Assembly (NCBI RefSeq): GCF_000234355.1
Contig: NZ_AGQV01000001.1
Coordinates: 998,377-1,062,376 of the forward strand
DNA: 64,000 nucleotides
Reading direction: 5' to 3'
Source: Gluconobacter morbifer G707
Lineage (GTDB): Bacteria > Pseudomonadota > Alphaproteobacteria > Acetobacterales > Acetobacteraceae
In this document: in pieces, positions 56,528-64,000 of the stretch
Position numbering within the stretch: position 1 is the first letter of the stretch
How the letters are laid out: each line of letters begins with the position of its first letter
Position numbers and translations under genes: made by a program
The notes under the pieces: model-generated
The model's input: the letters and a program-made list of their open reading frames with translations, nothing else
Told to the model about the DNA's origin: nothing
Databases searched by the model: none

Positions 56528-57163
56528 TCAGTGGTGCCAGGCGGCGCCTGTGTAGAAGAAGCGGCCGAGGCCTACGGTGAAGATCAGGCAACCATAGAGA
56601 CTGTGTTCTAGGCAAGTCAGGCGCAGCGACCGGTGGCGTGCGTAGTCGCGGGCGAAGAGTAGGCCGCCGATGGCGGTCATGGCGATTGCGATCCAGTTCA
56701 GGAAGATCACATGGGCGAAGCCAAAAGCGAGTGCGCTTGCGGTGATGATGCCTTTGTCGCTGCGGAACAGCGGGCGATACCGGGCAAACAGGAATGCGCG
56801 GTAGAGCACTTCCTGCGGCCATACCGACAGCACCGGATAGAGCACCATGATCAGCAGCCAGAAGCGCGGTTTCTGAAGCGGTAGGCTGAGGAATGTCTCG
56901 GGCCAGAACCATGCCGTCAGCGCCACGATAACCGGCGCGAGGATCGCGAAACGCAGGAAGATGACGCGCAGCTCGCGACGCACGTCATGAGGTTGTGGCT
57001 TTTCGCCCCGGATCGCGAGAAACGCCGCGATAGCCGTCACCCAGATGAGCCCGAACAGGATGCCGGGGCGGCGGAGTTCGAGGATTATAAAGGGGCCACC
57101 GAGATAGAGGGCAGCAAATTCGACGGCGAGGCGAAGGAGAGGCATGTGTTTCGAGTTTGGCAC
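56528..57163 (-). CDS. CPBP-family intramembrane protease
   Basis: A 211-residue protein with about six membrane segments. Family motifs: WPQEVLYRAFL (QE 117-118 and Arg122, in place of the usual EExxxR), FGFAH (His151) and LEHSLYG (His187). The first catalytic Glu is Gln here, a known variant in some alphaproteobacteria. CPBP (Abi) proteins include CAAX protease-like enzymes and bacteriocin immunity factors. Function unknown here. Downstream of DHA2 MFS in the same direction, but 135 bases apart. Confidence 0.85.
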   Translation of the reverse strand: MPNSKHMPLLRLAVEFAALYLGGPFIILELRRPGILFGLIWVTAIAAFLAIRGEKPQPHDVRRELRVIFLRFAILAPVIVALTAWFWPETFLSLPLQKPRFWLLIMVLYPVLSVWPQEVLYRAFLFARYRPLFRSDKGIITASALAFGFAHVIFLNWIAIAMTAIGGLLFARDYARHRSLRLTCLEHSLYGCLIFTVGLGRFFYTGAAWHH

Positions 57164-57298
57164 AGAAATGCAGCGGCAGCTATCGCCTTCATCTCGGACA
57201 ATCCGAAATACAAACGACTGATCTTAAAGCGGACGACGCTGGCCAATCTTGCCTGGGAGAATTTTATTTTCTCAGGTAAGTATCAATGCCCGACAAGT

Positions 57299-58711
57299 TC
57301 AGTTCGATCCGAACTGGCGTTTCTTTTCTAAAGGCCTGATGAAGCGCGTGGCGAGCAACAGAGCGCCATGGAATAACGCGAGTAATCCAAATGTTTCGCC
57401 ATAAGCCTCCGATGCGACATGGGACAGACCGACCGTCGCAAGCCGCCACCCGAGGAACGTGGCGCATGCTGTAATCAATGTCGGCCCTCCGATCCTTTGC
57501 ATGATGTTCAGCGCGGTCGTTGCCATCGGGATATCCGCGCGTGCGATCGAAGCATATCCCGCACTCATGGCGGGAATACCGACGGCACCCCCACCCCCGC
57601 CACGCAGCAGCAGCGCTATAGTGAGCAGTGTGACGTTCAGGCCGTTATAGGCGAGCAGCACCAGAATCACTGTGCCGATCAACGACAGTAGCGCCCCGCA
57701 ACCAGTCAGATCGCGCACGTCAAACCGGTCACTCAGACGGCCAATGAGCGGATAGACGCACATCATCCCCAGTCCCAGAGGGGCCATGAACAGGCCTGTC
57801 CGCTCAGGCGAGACATCGCAGGCGTGGATCAGCCATACGGGTAGAAGCATCTGACCAGCGAACGACACCCCGTTCGTCAGAAACATGATGACCGCCGACA
57901 CCGAAAAGACGGGCGCACGCAGCAGGCGCAGGTCGATCAGCGCGTCATCGCGCTTGCGTCGCGCGGATCGGATATACAGGACGAACAGCACGAGGGACGC
58001 GCCTAAGGTCGCTTGTCCATAAGACCGGTCGACATGATCTATGCCGTAGAGAAACGAGACAAGGGCTGGCGCGAGAAATCCGAGGCCTGTCAGATCAAGC
58101 GATCGGGGGCGCTCTTCATGCTTATCGTCCGGGAGAAATAGAACGGCAAGGATGAAGGCTGCTAGCCCGGCCGGAACATTGAGAAGAAAGATCCATCGCC
58201 AAGAGGTGACCGAGAGAATGGCACCCGCGACGGCGGGACCAAGAAGAGGCGCAAGCAGAACCGGTGCCGTCAGTGCGCTAGCGACCCTCGGCATCTGTTT
58301 TCCTGCCACACGGGCAACCGTCATCTGCGCCATGGGAGCCAGCAGCCCACCGGCCATCCCCTGTAGCAGACGGAATACAATCAGAGAGGACGCGGACCAT
58401 GCCAGAGCACACAGGCCTGACGTCAGTGTAAAGGCACCGAAACACCACAAATAAACTGCTCGTCCCCCGATGCGGCCTACGAGCCATCCATTCAGTGGCA
58501 ACGTCAGGGTGAGCGCCAGCAGATAGCCGCTGACCACCCACTGTACTTGTGAAAACGGCGCGTTCAGACTCGTAACGAGATCTGGGAGCGACACGTTGAC
58601 GATTGTGGCATCCAGTTGTGCCATGAACGACCCGACCGCCGCGACGCTCACAATTTTCCATGTGCCTGGTGGCAATTTTTCTGAGTGCTCCGGTGACATG
58701 CGCTCATGCAT
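57299..58711 (-). CDS. DHA2-family MFS drug transporter
   Basis: A 470-residue pump with 14 membrane segments. Motifs WVVSGYLLALTLTLPLNGWL, RLLQGMAGGLLAPMAQM and PSLDLTGLGF-like region. Its start overlaps the hydrolase gene end by eight bases, so the two form an operon controlled from 59298-59409 by the divergent TetR gene. Substrate is unknown. Confidence 0.9.
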   Translation of the reverse strand: MHERMSPEHSEKLPPGTWKIVSVAAVGSFMAQLDATIVNVSLPDLVTSLNAPFSQVQWVVSGYLLALTLTLPLNGWLVGRIGGRAVYLWCFGAFTLTSGLCALAWSASSLIVFRLLQGMAGGLLAPMAQMTVARVAGKQMPRVASALTAPVLLAPLLGPAVAGAILSVTSWRWIFLLNVPAGLAAFILAVLFLPDDKHEERPRSLDLTGLGFLAPALVSFLYGIDHVDRSYGQATLGASLVLFVLYIRSARRKRDDALIDLRLLRAPVFSVSAVIMFLTNGVSFAGQMLLPVWLIHACDVSPERTGLFMAPLGLGMMCVYPLIGRLSDRFDVRDLTGCGALLSLIGTVILVLLAYNGLNVTLLTIALLLRGGGGGAVGIPAMSAGYASIARADIPMATTALNIMQRIGGPTLITACATFLGWRLATVGLSHVASEAYGETFGLLALFHGALLLATRFIRPLEKKRQFGSN

Positions 58712-59270
58712 CTAGTGCAATTGCCTCGCTCATTGTCACGCGACCTAACCGAGGAAAAATCTCCTCGCAGGCAAAGCGCTGCATCTCGTCCGTGAAGGTG
58801 GACATAAGATTCTCGGCGAGCACGACATTATATCCATGCTCATGTGCCGCTCTGGCAGTCGATTCTACACCCAAATTAGTGGCTATTCCGCCGAGTACGA
58901 TCGTGGTGATCCCGCGACGTCGAAGCTGGAGGTCAAGATCCGTACCGTAGAATGCGCCCCATTGCCGTTTCGTGACACGTAGATCTTTTGGCTCGGCGAG
59001 ACCGTCGACCAGTTCAGCCCAGTCTGGCGCAAAACCTCCGGGGGGAGAGAAAGAGCGCTCAACAACCGTATGCAATGCGTCAGAGAAATCCGCTGCGAAC
59101 GCCACGTTTACCAGGATAACCGGCGCGTCTGCCGCTCGGAAACGAGCGGCAAGTGCTTTCGAGCGCTCCACAATCTCGGCGCCTGATGTCGGAGCCAAGG
59201 GAAGCCCCGTAATGCCTTTTTGGAGATCGATCAGAACGAGAGCTGTTCTGGTGGCTGAGAGTGAAATCAT
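58704..59270 (-). CDS. Isochorismatase-family hydrolase lacking the nucleophilic Cys
   Basis: About 188 residues from ATG 59270, which is preceded by AGGAGGG; an in-frame ATG at 59297 is less likely. Conserved Asp (LVLIDLQKG) and Lys (RVTKRQW) are present. At the Cys position the motif reads GIATNLGVESTARAA, with Gly instead of Cys, as in YecD-like members. It could be a hydrolase with altered chemistry or a non-catalytic protein. First gene of the two-gene operon with the MFS pump. Confidence 0.85.
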   Translation of the reverse strand: MISLSATRTALVLIDLQKGITGLPLAPTSGAEIVERSKALAARFRAADAPVILVNVAFAADFSDALHTVVERSFSPPGGFAPDWAELVDGLAEPKDLRVTKRQWGAFYGTDLDLQLRRRGITTIVLGGIATNLGVESTARAAHEHGYNVVLAENLMSTFTDEMQRFACEEIFPRLGRVTMSEAIALDA

Positions 59271-59344
59271 AGCAAGACCCTCCTGGTTGGCGTTCAAACG
59301 GTCACCTGGAGCCGTTGTTCGAAGCGCGTAAAAACGTTAATAAG

Positions 59345-59360
59345 TTGAGTGGATACTCAA
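59345..59360. promoter_or_regulatory. Inverted repeat in divergent tetR/hydrolase region (operator 1)
   Basis: TTGAGT-GGAT-ACTCAA, a perfect palindrome with 6-base arms. Together with the second one it fits TetR operators that would control both divergent promoters. Confidence 0.65.
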
Positions 59361-59371
59361 GTTGGAGCATT

Positions 59372-59391
59372 ATTTGAGGATGGACTCAAAT
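59372..59391. promoter_or_regulatory. Inverted repeat in divergent tetR/hydrolase region (operator 2)
   Basis: ATTTGAG-GATGGA-CTCAAAT, a perfect palindrome with 7-base arms sharing TTGAG with operator 1. It covers the ATG at 59380, which supports the start at 59410 for the regulator. Confidence 0.65.
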
Positions 59392-59409
59392 TCGTCAAGG
59401 GATAAACGG

Positions 59410-60036
59410 ATGCCTCTTCAGCCGTTGCGAGCGGACGGGCGTCAGCGCGTCGAGGAATTACTGGAGGCCGCGTCTGATCTCATGGCAGAACGAGGTTACG
59501 AGACGACGACCATGGCGGAGATCGCCGCGCGCGCGGGAGCGAAGATTGGCTCGCTCTATCGTTTTTTTCCAAACAAGGAAGCTGTGGCGGACGCTTTGGT
59601 GCAGCGGCATATCGCCGTTCTGGAAGACGAATACGCGGCACTTGCCAAACGTGCGGCCACTCTATCGCCGGACGCTCTGGCAGACGTTCTGATCGAAATG
59701 CTTGTCACGCTTCATCCTCGCGTAAAATCCCTGTCCGCGCTGATGGAGGCGCGGACCGACAAAATGGAGATCCGTGATTTTGCGCGAGGAAATGCAATAG
59801 CTGGAATTGCGGCAGCACTTCGTGTCTGTGCACCAGGCTTGGATGAGGCACTGGCGAGGGATATTGCTGCGGTGGTTCTAAACACTATGAAAGTGTTGCG
59901 CGGTATGACGATGAAGGACGCGCCTACGACGTTGGGTGCGCCCGACGAGTTGCGGCGGATGAACCGTCTTTATCTTGCGGATCGGCTGGAGCCGTTTCGG
60001 CGCGCTTCAGACGGCAAAGCAGACGCGAAGCCATAA
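59410..60036 (+). CDS. TetR/AcrR-family regulator
   Basis: About 208 residues from ATG 59410 (AAGGGATAAACGG before it); earlier in-frame starts at 59362 (TTG) and 59380 (ATG) overlap a palindrome. The HTH (about residues 10-55) has the TetR pattern TTMAEIAARAGAKIGSLYRFFPNKEAV. The helical C-terminal part would bind a ligand. Divergent from the hydrolase-MFS operon, which it probably represses, along with itself. Confidence 0.9.
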   Translation: MPLQPLRADGRQRVEELLEAASDLMAERGYETTTMAEIAARAGAKIGSLYRFFPNKEAVADALVQRHIAVLEDEYAALAKRAATLSPDALADVLIEMLVTLHPRVKSLSALMEARTDKMEIRDFARGNAIAGIAAALRVCAPGLDEALARDIAAVVLNTMKVLRGMTMKDAPTTLGAPDELRRMNRLYLADRLEPFRRASDGKADAKP

Positions 60037-60169
60037 TTTCGCGGATTGGTGCAGTATTCGACCCACGACCTAAGAGCCTTGGCGCTGTCCCGGAGAGTGA
60101 GATGTCGTGGCAGCTTGCGCCCTCGTGTCAGACAATGCGTGTGAATGTTGGATATCCCAAAAGCAGACA

Positions 60170-61069
60170 CTACTCCCGTACTGAAGCCTGCAATGCGGCG
60201 ATGAAAGCAGCCATCGCCGATGAGTGTTGGCGACGGCTTGGATAGTAAAGGTGATAGGGCTCGAAAACCTTTTGCCATTGTGAGAGCACCTCGACCAGCT
60301 CTCCTGTCGCAATTCGGGAAGCCACAAGATCATGCGGCAGCCAGGCCAGCCCCAGCCCGCCCAGACAGGCCTCGCGTATCTGAAAAAGGCTGGTCAGAAC
60401 AAGTTGCCCAGACGTTGTGATTCGTATGTCCTTGCCGCTTTTCCTGAACTGCCAGGGGAAAAGTTCGCCGTGTGTCGGCAGCCGCAGATTGATGCAGGGA
60501 AACTCGGCCAGATCACGCGGGTTTCGTGGACTCCCATGCTGCTTTAGAAACGTCGGCGTGGCTACGACGGCCATTGGCACATCCGGTCCGATCCGCAATG
60601 CGATCATGTCTTTCGAGACAAGCTGGCCGCGTCTGACCCCGGCATCATACCGTTCGCGCACGATGTCAGTCCGACCGTAATCGGTTGTGAGATCCACATG
60701 GATCTCCGGATAGTCAACAAGAAAGCGCTCCAGAACCGGCCAGAGCACACTCCAGATCGCATATTCATCGGCTGAAATGCGGATCGTACCAGACGGACGC
60801 TCGCGTAAAGTACCAAGCTGTTCCAGTCCGCGTTCAATCCGGGCAAGCGCCGGTTCCACCTCTGCCAGAAGCCGCTCTCCGGCCTCGGTCGGAGAGACGC
60901 TTCGCGTCGTACGGTTGAACAGGCGGATTCCCAAGCGTTCTTCCAAATTGCGGACTATCTGGCTGAGCGCGGACTGGGACACGCTGAGCCGTGCGGCGGC
61001 CCGGGTGAAGCTCCCCTCGGCTGCCACGATGACAAAAGCATTCAAATCGCGAAGATTTTCATTCATCAT
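60170..61069 (-). CDS. LysR-type transcriptional regulator
   Basis: A 299-residue regulator: HTH at about 3-60 (DLNAFVIVAAEGSFTRAAARL, SQSALSQIVRNLEERLG), then the effector domain. Divergent from the alpha/beta hydrolase gene, which it is likely to control. It is of the large family that often regulates adjacent drug or oxidoreductase genes. Confidence 0.9.
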   Translation of the reverse strand: MMNENLRDLNAFVIVAAEGSFTRAAARLSVSQSALSQIVRNLEERLGIRLFNRTTRSVSPTEAGERLLAEVEPALARIERGLEQLGTLRERPSGTIRISADEYAIWSVLWPVLERFLVDYPEIHVDLTTDYGRTDIVRERYDAGVRRGQLVSKDMIALRIGPDVPMAVVATPTFLKQHGSPRNPRDLAEFPCINLRLPTHGELFPWQFRKSGKDIRITTSGQLVLTSLFQIREACLGGLGLAWLPHDLVASRIATGELVEVLSQWQKVFEPYHLYYPSRRQHSSAMAAFIAALQASVRE

Positions 61070-61077
61070 TCAGAAGT

Positions 61078-61108
61078 ATGGCTAATGACTAAATGCGGAA
61101 CAAGCCAT
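61078..61108. promoter_or_regulatory. Possible LysR operator
   Basis: ATGGCT, 19 bases, AGCCAT in the divergent region between the LysR and hydrolase genes. The layout fits a long spaced palindrome; length and position are plausible but not decisive. Confidence 0.35.
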
Positions 61109-61179
61109 CTAAACTTATAAGGAGAGTTGTTTCATCTTTCCTCCTGTCGGGCGTTTCAGGCTCGAAGCGGAAAGGAACG

Positions 61180-62109
61180 ATGACAATGAAAACCGTGACC
61201 TTCAAAAACAGAACCTGGGATATGGCGGGGGATCTGCATTTTCCGAAGGATTTTGATAAGAGCCTGAAATATCCGGCCCTTGTGGTGGCTCACCCGATCA
61301 GCTCCTGCAAAGAACAGACTGCCGCCATTTATGCCGCGGGATTGGCGGAAGCCGGATATGTCTGCCTTGCCTTCGATGCGTCCACCCAGGGCGGAAGTGG
61401 CGGTCCCGGACGCTATCTGGAAGATCCGGCCTTGCGCGTCGAGGATTTCCGCGCGGCGGCCGATTACCTCACAACGCTAGGGTTCGTTGACGAAAACCGG
61501 ATTGGCGTGCTCGGCATCTGTGGTGGCGGTGGCTACGCCGCGAATGCCTCCATGACAGAACGTCGTTTCAAAGCCGTTGGCACTGTTGTCGCTGCCAATT
61601 ATGGTCGTCTGTGCCGCGAGGGTGACCTGTCTCCAGATGCTGCCCTGAAGGCTATGGAAGGCGTCTGTGCCCAGCGCACAGCTGAGGCACATGGGACTGC
61701 AGCCGCCATTACAAGCTACATCCCACAGTCGGAAAAGCAGCTTGCGTCCTGCGACATCAAGGATGTGGATGTTGTTGAGGCTGTCGATTATTACACGACG
61801 CCCCGTGGCCAGAAGCCCGGGTCGCCCAACAAACTAAATGTGGTCAGCACGGGTGCAGCCTTTTCATGGGATGCATTCCACCTGGTGGACCGCCTGCTGA
61901 CCCAGCCGTTGCAGGTCATTGTTGGCGGCGGTCAGCCCGGTATTTTCGGTTCCTATCGCGACGGCTTCGAGCTGTTCGACAAGGCCCGGTCCAAGAAGAA
62001 AAATATCTTCGTCGTACCTGGCGCGACGCATTACGACTTGTATGACAAGCCGGAATACACAAGCCAGGCGATTGCGAAACTGAAAGAGTTCTACGGCGCG
62101 TATCTCTAA
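61180..62109 (+). CDS. Alpha/beta hydrolase with Cys nucleophile (YcjY/dienelactone-hydrolase-like)
   Basis: About 309 residues from ATG 61180 (GGAAAGGAACG); the open frame starts at 61093. Motifs: ALVVAHPISSCKEQ, then GICGGGG at about 112, with Cys where most hydrolases have Ser, and GATHYDLYD near the C-terminus for the His. This is the YcjY-type group, which often carries Cys. Substrate unknown. Controlled probably by the LysR gene beside it. Confidence 0.85.
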   Translation: MTMKTVTFKNRTWDMAGDLHFPKDFDKSLKYPALVVAHPISSCKEQTAAIYAAGLAEAGYVCLAFDASTQGGSGGPGRYLEDPALRVEDFRAAADYLTTLGFVDENRIGVLGICGGGGYAANASMTERRFKAVGTVVAANYGRLCREGDLSPDAALKAMEGVCAQRTAEAHGTAAAITSYIPQSEKQLASCDIKDVDVVEAVDYYTTPRGQKPGSPNKLNVVSTGAAFSWDAFHLVDRLLTQPLQVIVGGGQPGIFGSYRDGFELFDKARSKKKNIFVVPGATHYDLYDKPEYTSQAIAKLKEFYGAYL

Positions 62110-62703
62110 CGCCATGCCTTTAAGAGCCTTGGTAACTTGGAACGTCCGATTACGTCCTCAGATTTACCGTAATCGGACCTTCCGTTCACCCTCCCAAAGC
62201 AGACAGACTGTTTCGTAACGAAAGCTGCGATCTCTCCCAGGGAGATCGGGGCGAATTAGTTCGTCACAATCTTCGACTACATCATTGTAAAAACATGATT
62301 TTGTCTATTTGGTGAAACTATAGTTCTCGATCTTATACCCGGGAATATTATGATGCCTAATTCTGCTTGGGTTGGCGTTGAAGCGGGTCAGATGAAAGCC
62401 CTGCACCAGTCTGCTACGCTCGCCTTGGATGCGGTGACACGGTGATATTCTGGCTGCCGTAGCACACTGTCTCGTTTATGGGCAGGAGCGCATTGTGAGG
62501 TTCCGTCAGGCCTCACCCGCATCCACCCATTTAGCAATCCTCAACAGTTTATACAGATCCGCTAGGAATTGCGCTGCCCCAATGGAAGGGGGCGCCAGTA
62601 GCCTATCTCCTTGCAAACAAACGACTTCCAGAAATCGTTTCTGCAAAGGCATTGACGTGCATTGATTTGTTCTCTTTCTGTTCTCGTTAAGGAGGCCAGA
62701 ATC
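62110..62703. other. Intergenic region with dispersed repeat copy B
   Basis: About 590 bases with no gene. It holds repeat copy B (62262-62465) and a stretch resembling 53140-53185 just before the umuD-like gene. Confidence 0.6.
62262..62465. repeat. Dispersed repeat, copy B
   Basis: Same unit as 55186-55476 but shorter. Shared ends: CGTCACAATC...CGACTACATCATTGTAAAAAC at the left and GATATTCTGGCTGCCGTAGCAC at the right. The 3' part reads LHQSATLALDAVTR and a stop, so the coding relic is preserved at the residue level. Confidence 0.65.
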
Positions 62704-63321
62704 ATGAACTATCAAGGCGACCGCACGACCGGCTTCGCATCCCCTGCAGGCGACAACATCGAGGGCACGATCGATCTCATGTCGGCCGTCCTCGATCTGC
62801 GTCAGCCCAGCCGGTATCCGGTCCGCGTTGAAGGGGATGCCCTGCTGGGCCGCTCCATCCGGCATGGCGATATCCTGGTGGTCGATTCTGCCGTGGCTCC
62901 CCGGGCCGGTGTCGTGGTGATTGCCAGCGTGGGCGACGAGCTGCGGGTCTGTGAACTGACCCAGCGCGCCGGGGAATGGTGGCTGCGCTCTTCTTCGCCT
63001 GGCGCTTCTCCCGTTCAGGTCGATGACGAAACCGACGTGGCGATCTGGGCCGTGGCGACCGGGCTGTTGGCGCCGTGTCATATCTCTCCATGTCAGGCCG
63101 CACAGTTCGGAGATGCGAAGGCCAAGAAAGTACAAGACCTTCAATGCCGAATGACGACGCGCACGCCAAATGACAGGGCCGATTTCACGGAGGCGAGCTT
63201 TCGTCTCCGCGTAGCATCGGCGCCTTCAAGGCTGTCGTACCATTCCTGCAGATCCTCAAGCGTGACCTCGAGGAACGGTTTGGCGCTCCACGCACGAAAA
63301 GATTCCACGTCCGCCCGATAG
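62704..63321 (+). CDS. umuD: UmuD'-like protein without catalytic residues, fused at 3' end to recombinase antisense sequence
   Basis: ATG 62704 after TAAGGAGGCC. Residues 10-120 match UmuD: GFASPAGDNIEGTIDLMSAVL, RHGDILVVDSAVA, VVIASVGDEL. It starts where UmuD' would (before GFxSPA), without the N-terminal cleavage peptide. The catalytic Ser is Ala46 (VEGDALL) and the catalytic Lys is Cys83 (LRVCELT), so self-cleavage is not expected. After about residue 125 the frame runs through the antisense strand of a recombinase fragment, so the last 80 residues are probably not native. A dead UmuD' with no intact umuC beside it. Confidence 0.75.
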   Translation: MNYQGDRTTGFASPAGDNIEGTIDLMSAVLDLRQPSRYPVRVEGDALLGRSIRHGDILVVDSAVAPRAGVVVIASVGDELRVCELTQRAGEWWLRSSSPGASPVQVDDETDVAIWAVATGLLAPCHISPCQAAQFGDAKAKKVQDLQCRMTTRTPNDRADFTEASFRLRVASAPSRLSYHSCRSSSVTSRNGLALHARKDSTSAR

Positions 63322-63419
63322 GCCCGAGCCGTGTTCTCGGAGCGGTTGTGGAGCCACATTTTCATGAGACGATCGTCGTCAGAGATATTGGGCGTTTTCC
63401 CCGCCGCCGCTGGCGCCAT
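63078..63419 (-). pseudogene. Tyrosine recombinase fragment with an internal deletion
   Basis: N-terminal SAM-like part: NISDDDRLMKMWLHNRSENT, then VESFRAWSAKPFLEVTLEDL and RRRKLASVKSALSFG in one frame, and LYFLGLRISELCGLTWRDM in another (63078-63144). About 80 residues that normally lie between SFG and LYFLGLR are missing, and the catalytic C-terminal half beyond WRDM is absent. The junction near 63078 is where it meets the umuD-like gene. Confidence 0.82.
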
Positions 63420-63485
63420 TCGTCCAACTCTCTAACAAGTCATTGATACATATAAGTTTTCACCCTCATTCGAGGCATGAAAAAA

Positions 63486-63575
63486 CGTCAGATAACAGGT
63501 ATTATCTGACGGCTTTCAGGGGGATATTCAGAGTTATCTGACACGTCGCCCAACGGGCCATGTCAGATAACTCTG
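63486..63575. repeat. Cluster of TCAGATAA inverted repeats upstream of the recombinase
   Basis: Pair 1: CGTCAGATAA (63486-63495) and TTATCTGACG (63502-63511), 6-base spacer. Pair 2: 15-base arms starting CAGAGTTATCTGACA (63529-63543) and TGTCAGATAACTCTG (63561-63575), 17-base spacer. So TCAGATAA appears four times. A further half-like TTATCATGAC follows at 63579. This layout is like a recombination core or operator cluster. Confidence 0.75.
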
Positions 63576-63767
63576 CGTTATCATGACGCATTCAGAGCCC
63601 TTCAATCGGAAGGCGCGCCACCCTTTTTTCTTCCGCAGTCACCCAGTCTTGGGCCTCGCCCAAGCACTGATCTGACGACTCCCCGCGGGAAGGTTTCTCC
63701 TCGCCGTGCTTCAGCATCACGCTGCACAGCGAGAATGATTTCCCCATGAAGAGGTGAGGAGAGGCTC

Positions 63768-64000
63768 ATGACGCGAGAATCCCAGGCATTCTTCTGCCAT
63801 TTCGGCCGCGCGCAACGTGCGACGACTGTTGCAATCGAAGGAAAATCCGGCAGCAGAACATCTGAGCGGTGGATATATGTCCGGTTCTGGATGAAGCAGC
63901 AACCTGTGACCTTCATGAATGCCTGCACCCAGGAAGGGTTTGACCGCTTCCTCAAGTCTTCGATCGCCCCGTCGGTCCATAACAAGGCGCGGGATGTTCG
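63768..64000 (+). CDS. Open reading frame with strong ribosome site, 3' truncated by window
   Basis: ATG 63768 preceded by GAGGTGAGGAGAGGCTC. No stop through the last base (77 codons). N-terminal MTRESQAFFCHFGRAQRATT, then RTSERWIYVRFWMKQQPVTF. No family recognised. Open frames on the minus strand across the same stretch lack good starts. A real, small to medium gene is plausible; needs downstream sequence to judge. Confidence 0.4.
   Translation, partial: MTRESQAFFCHFGRAQRATTVAIEGKSGSRTSERWIYVRFWMKQQPVTFMNACTQEGFDRFLKSSIAPSVHNKARDV

Noticed and set aside
1..64000. tRNA, rRNA or CRISPR genes
   Set aside because: I looked for the usual tRNA arm motifs and for spaced direct repeats and found none that hold.

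Overview
The window looks like chromosome, later grading into plasmid- or island-like DNA, of an acetic acid bacterium (Acetobacteraceae, Gluconobacter/Acetobacter type). The evidence is a squalene-hopene cyclase, a gluconate permease next to an SDR gluconate 5-dehydrogenase, an OprB-type sugar porin, an acetate-activating acetyl-CoA synthetase and many Gram-negative envelope and efflux genes. Genus is an inference; no rRNA or tRNA gene is visible.

Layout. 1-17 kb: the 3' part of a succinate-semialdehyde dehydrogenase-like gene, a four-gene Mla/MCE lipid transport operon, an S10 carboxypeptidase, an orphan Abi-alpha-like gene, acs, a very large MscS-type channel, an MdaB-type quinone reductase, a CatB-like acetyltransferase, a secreted DNA/RNA nuclease coupled to a tiny CxxC protein, and an aquaporin with a histidine-rich N-terminus. 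17-21 kb: a foreign AT-rich gene (glycosyltransferase-like, with a discoidin-like C-terminal domain) between decayed IS5-family transposases. 21-26 kb: a small secreted protein, a conserved-looking orphan behind a Fur-box-like site, and a TonB receptor frameshifted just before its C-terminus, then panE-like. 26-34 kb: a complete RND efflux operon and an MFS gene. 34-40 kb: ArfB, a DsbA-like protein, M3 peptidase and squalene-hopene cyclase. 40-46 kb: an EmrAB/OMF-type tripartite pump with a divergent LysR regulator. 46-50 kb: OprB porin, GntP permease and gluconate 5-dehydrogenase, a likely gluconate uptake and oxidation unit.

50.5-64 kb is a mosaic accessory region: small AT-rich orphan genes, three remnants of a umuC 3' end, two broken tyrosine recombinases, a dispersed repeat, a UmuD'-like protein lacking both catalytic residues, and a cluster of long inverted repeats. 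Intact cargo sits inside it: a CPBP membrane protease, a DHA2 MFS pump with an isochorismatase-like hydrolase and divergent TetR regulator, and an alpha/beta hydrolase with a divergent LysR regulator.

The most interesting signals are the umuD'/recombinase junction with its inverted-repeat cluster, the IS-bounded AT-rich gene, the frameshifted receptor, the His-rich aquaporin and the Fur-box-linked orphan. I found no CRISPR array, and no single locus that I can defend as a complete new defence system.
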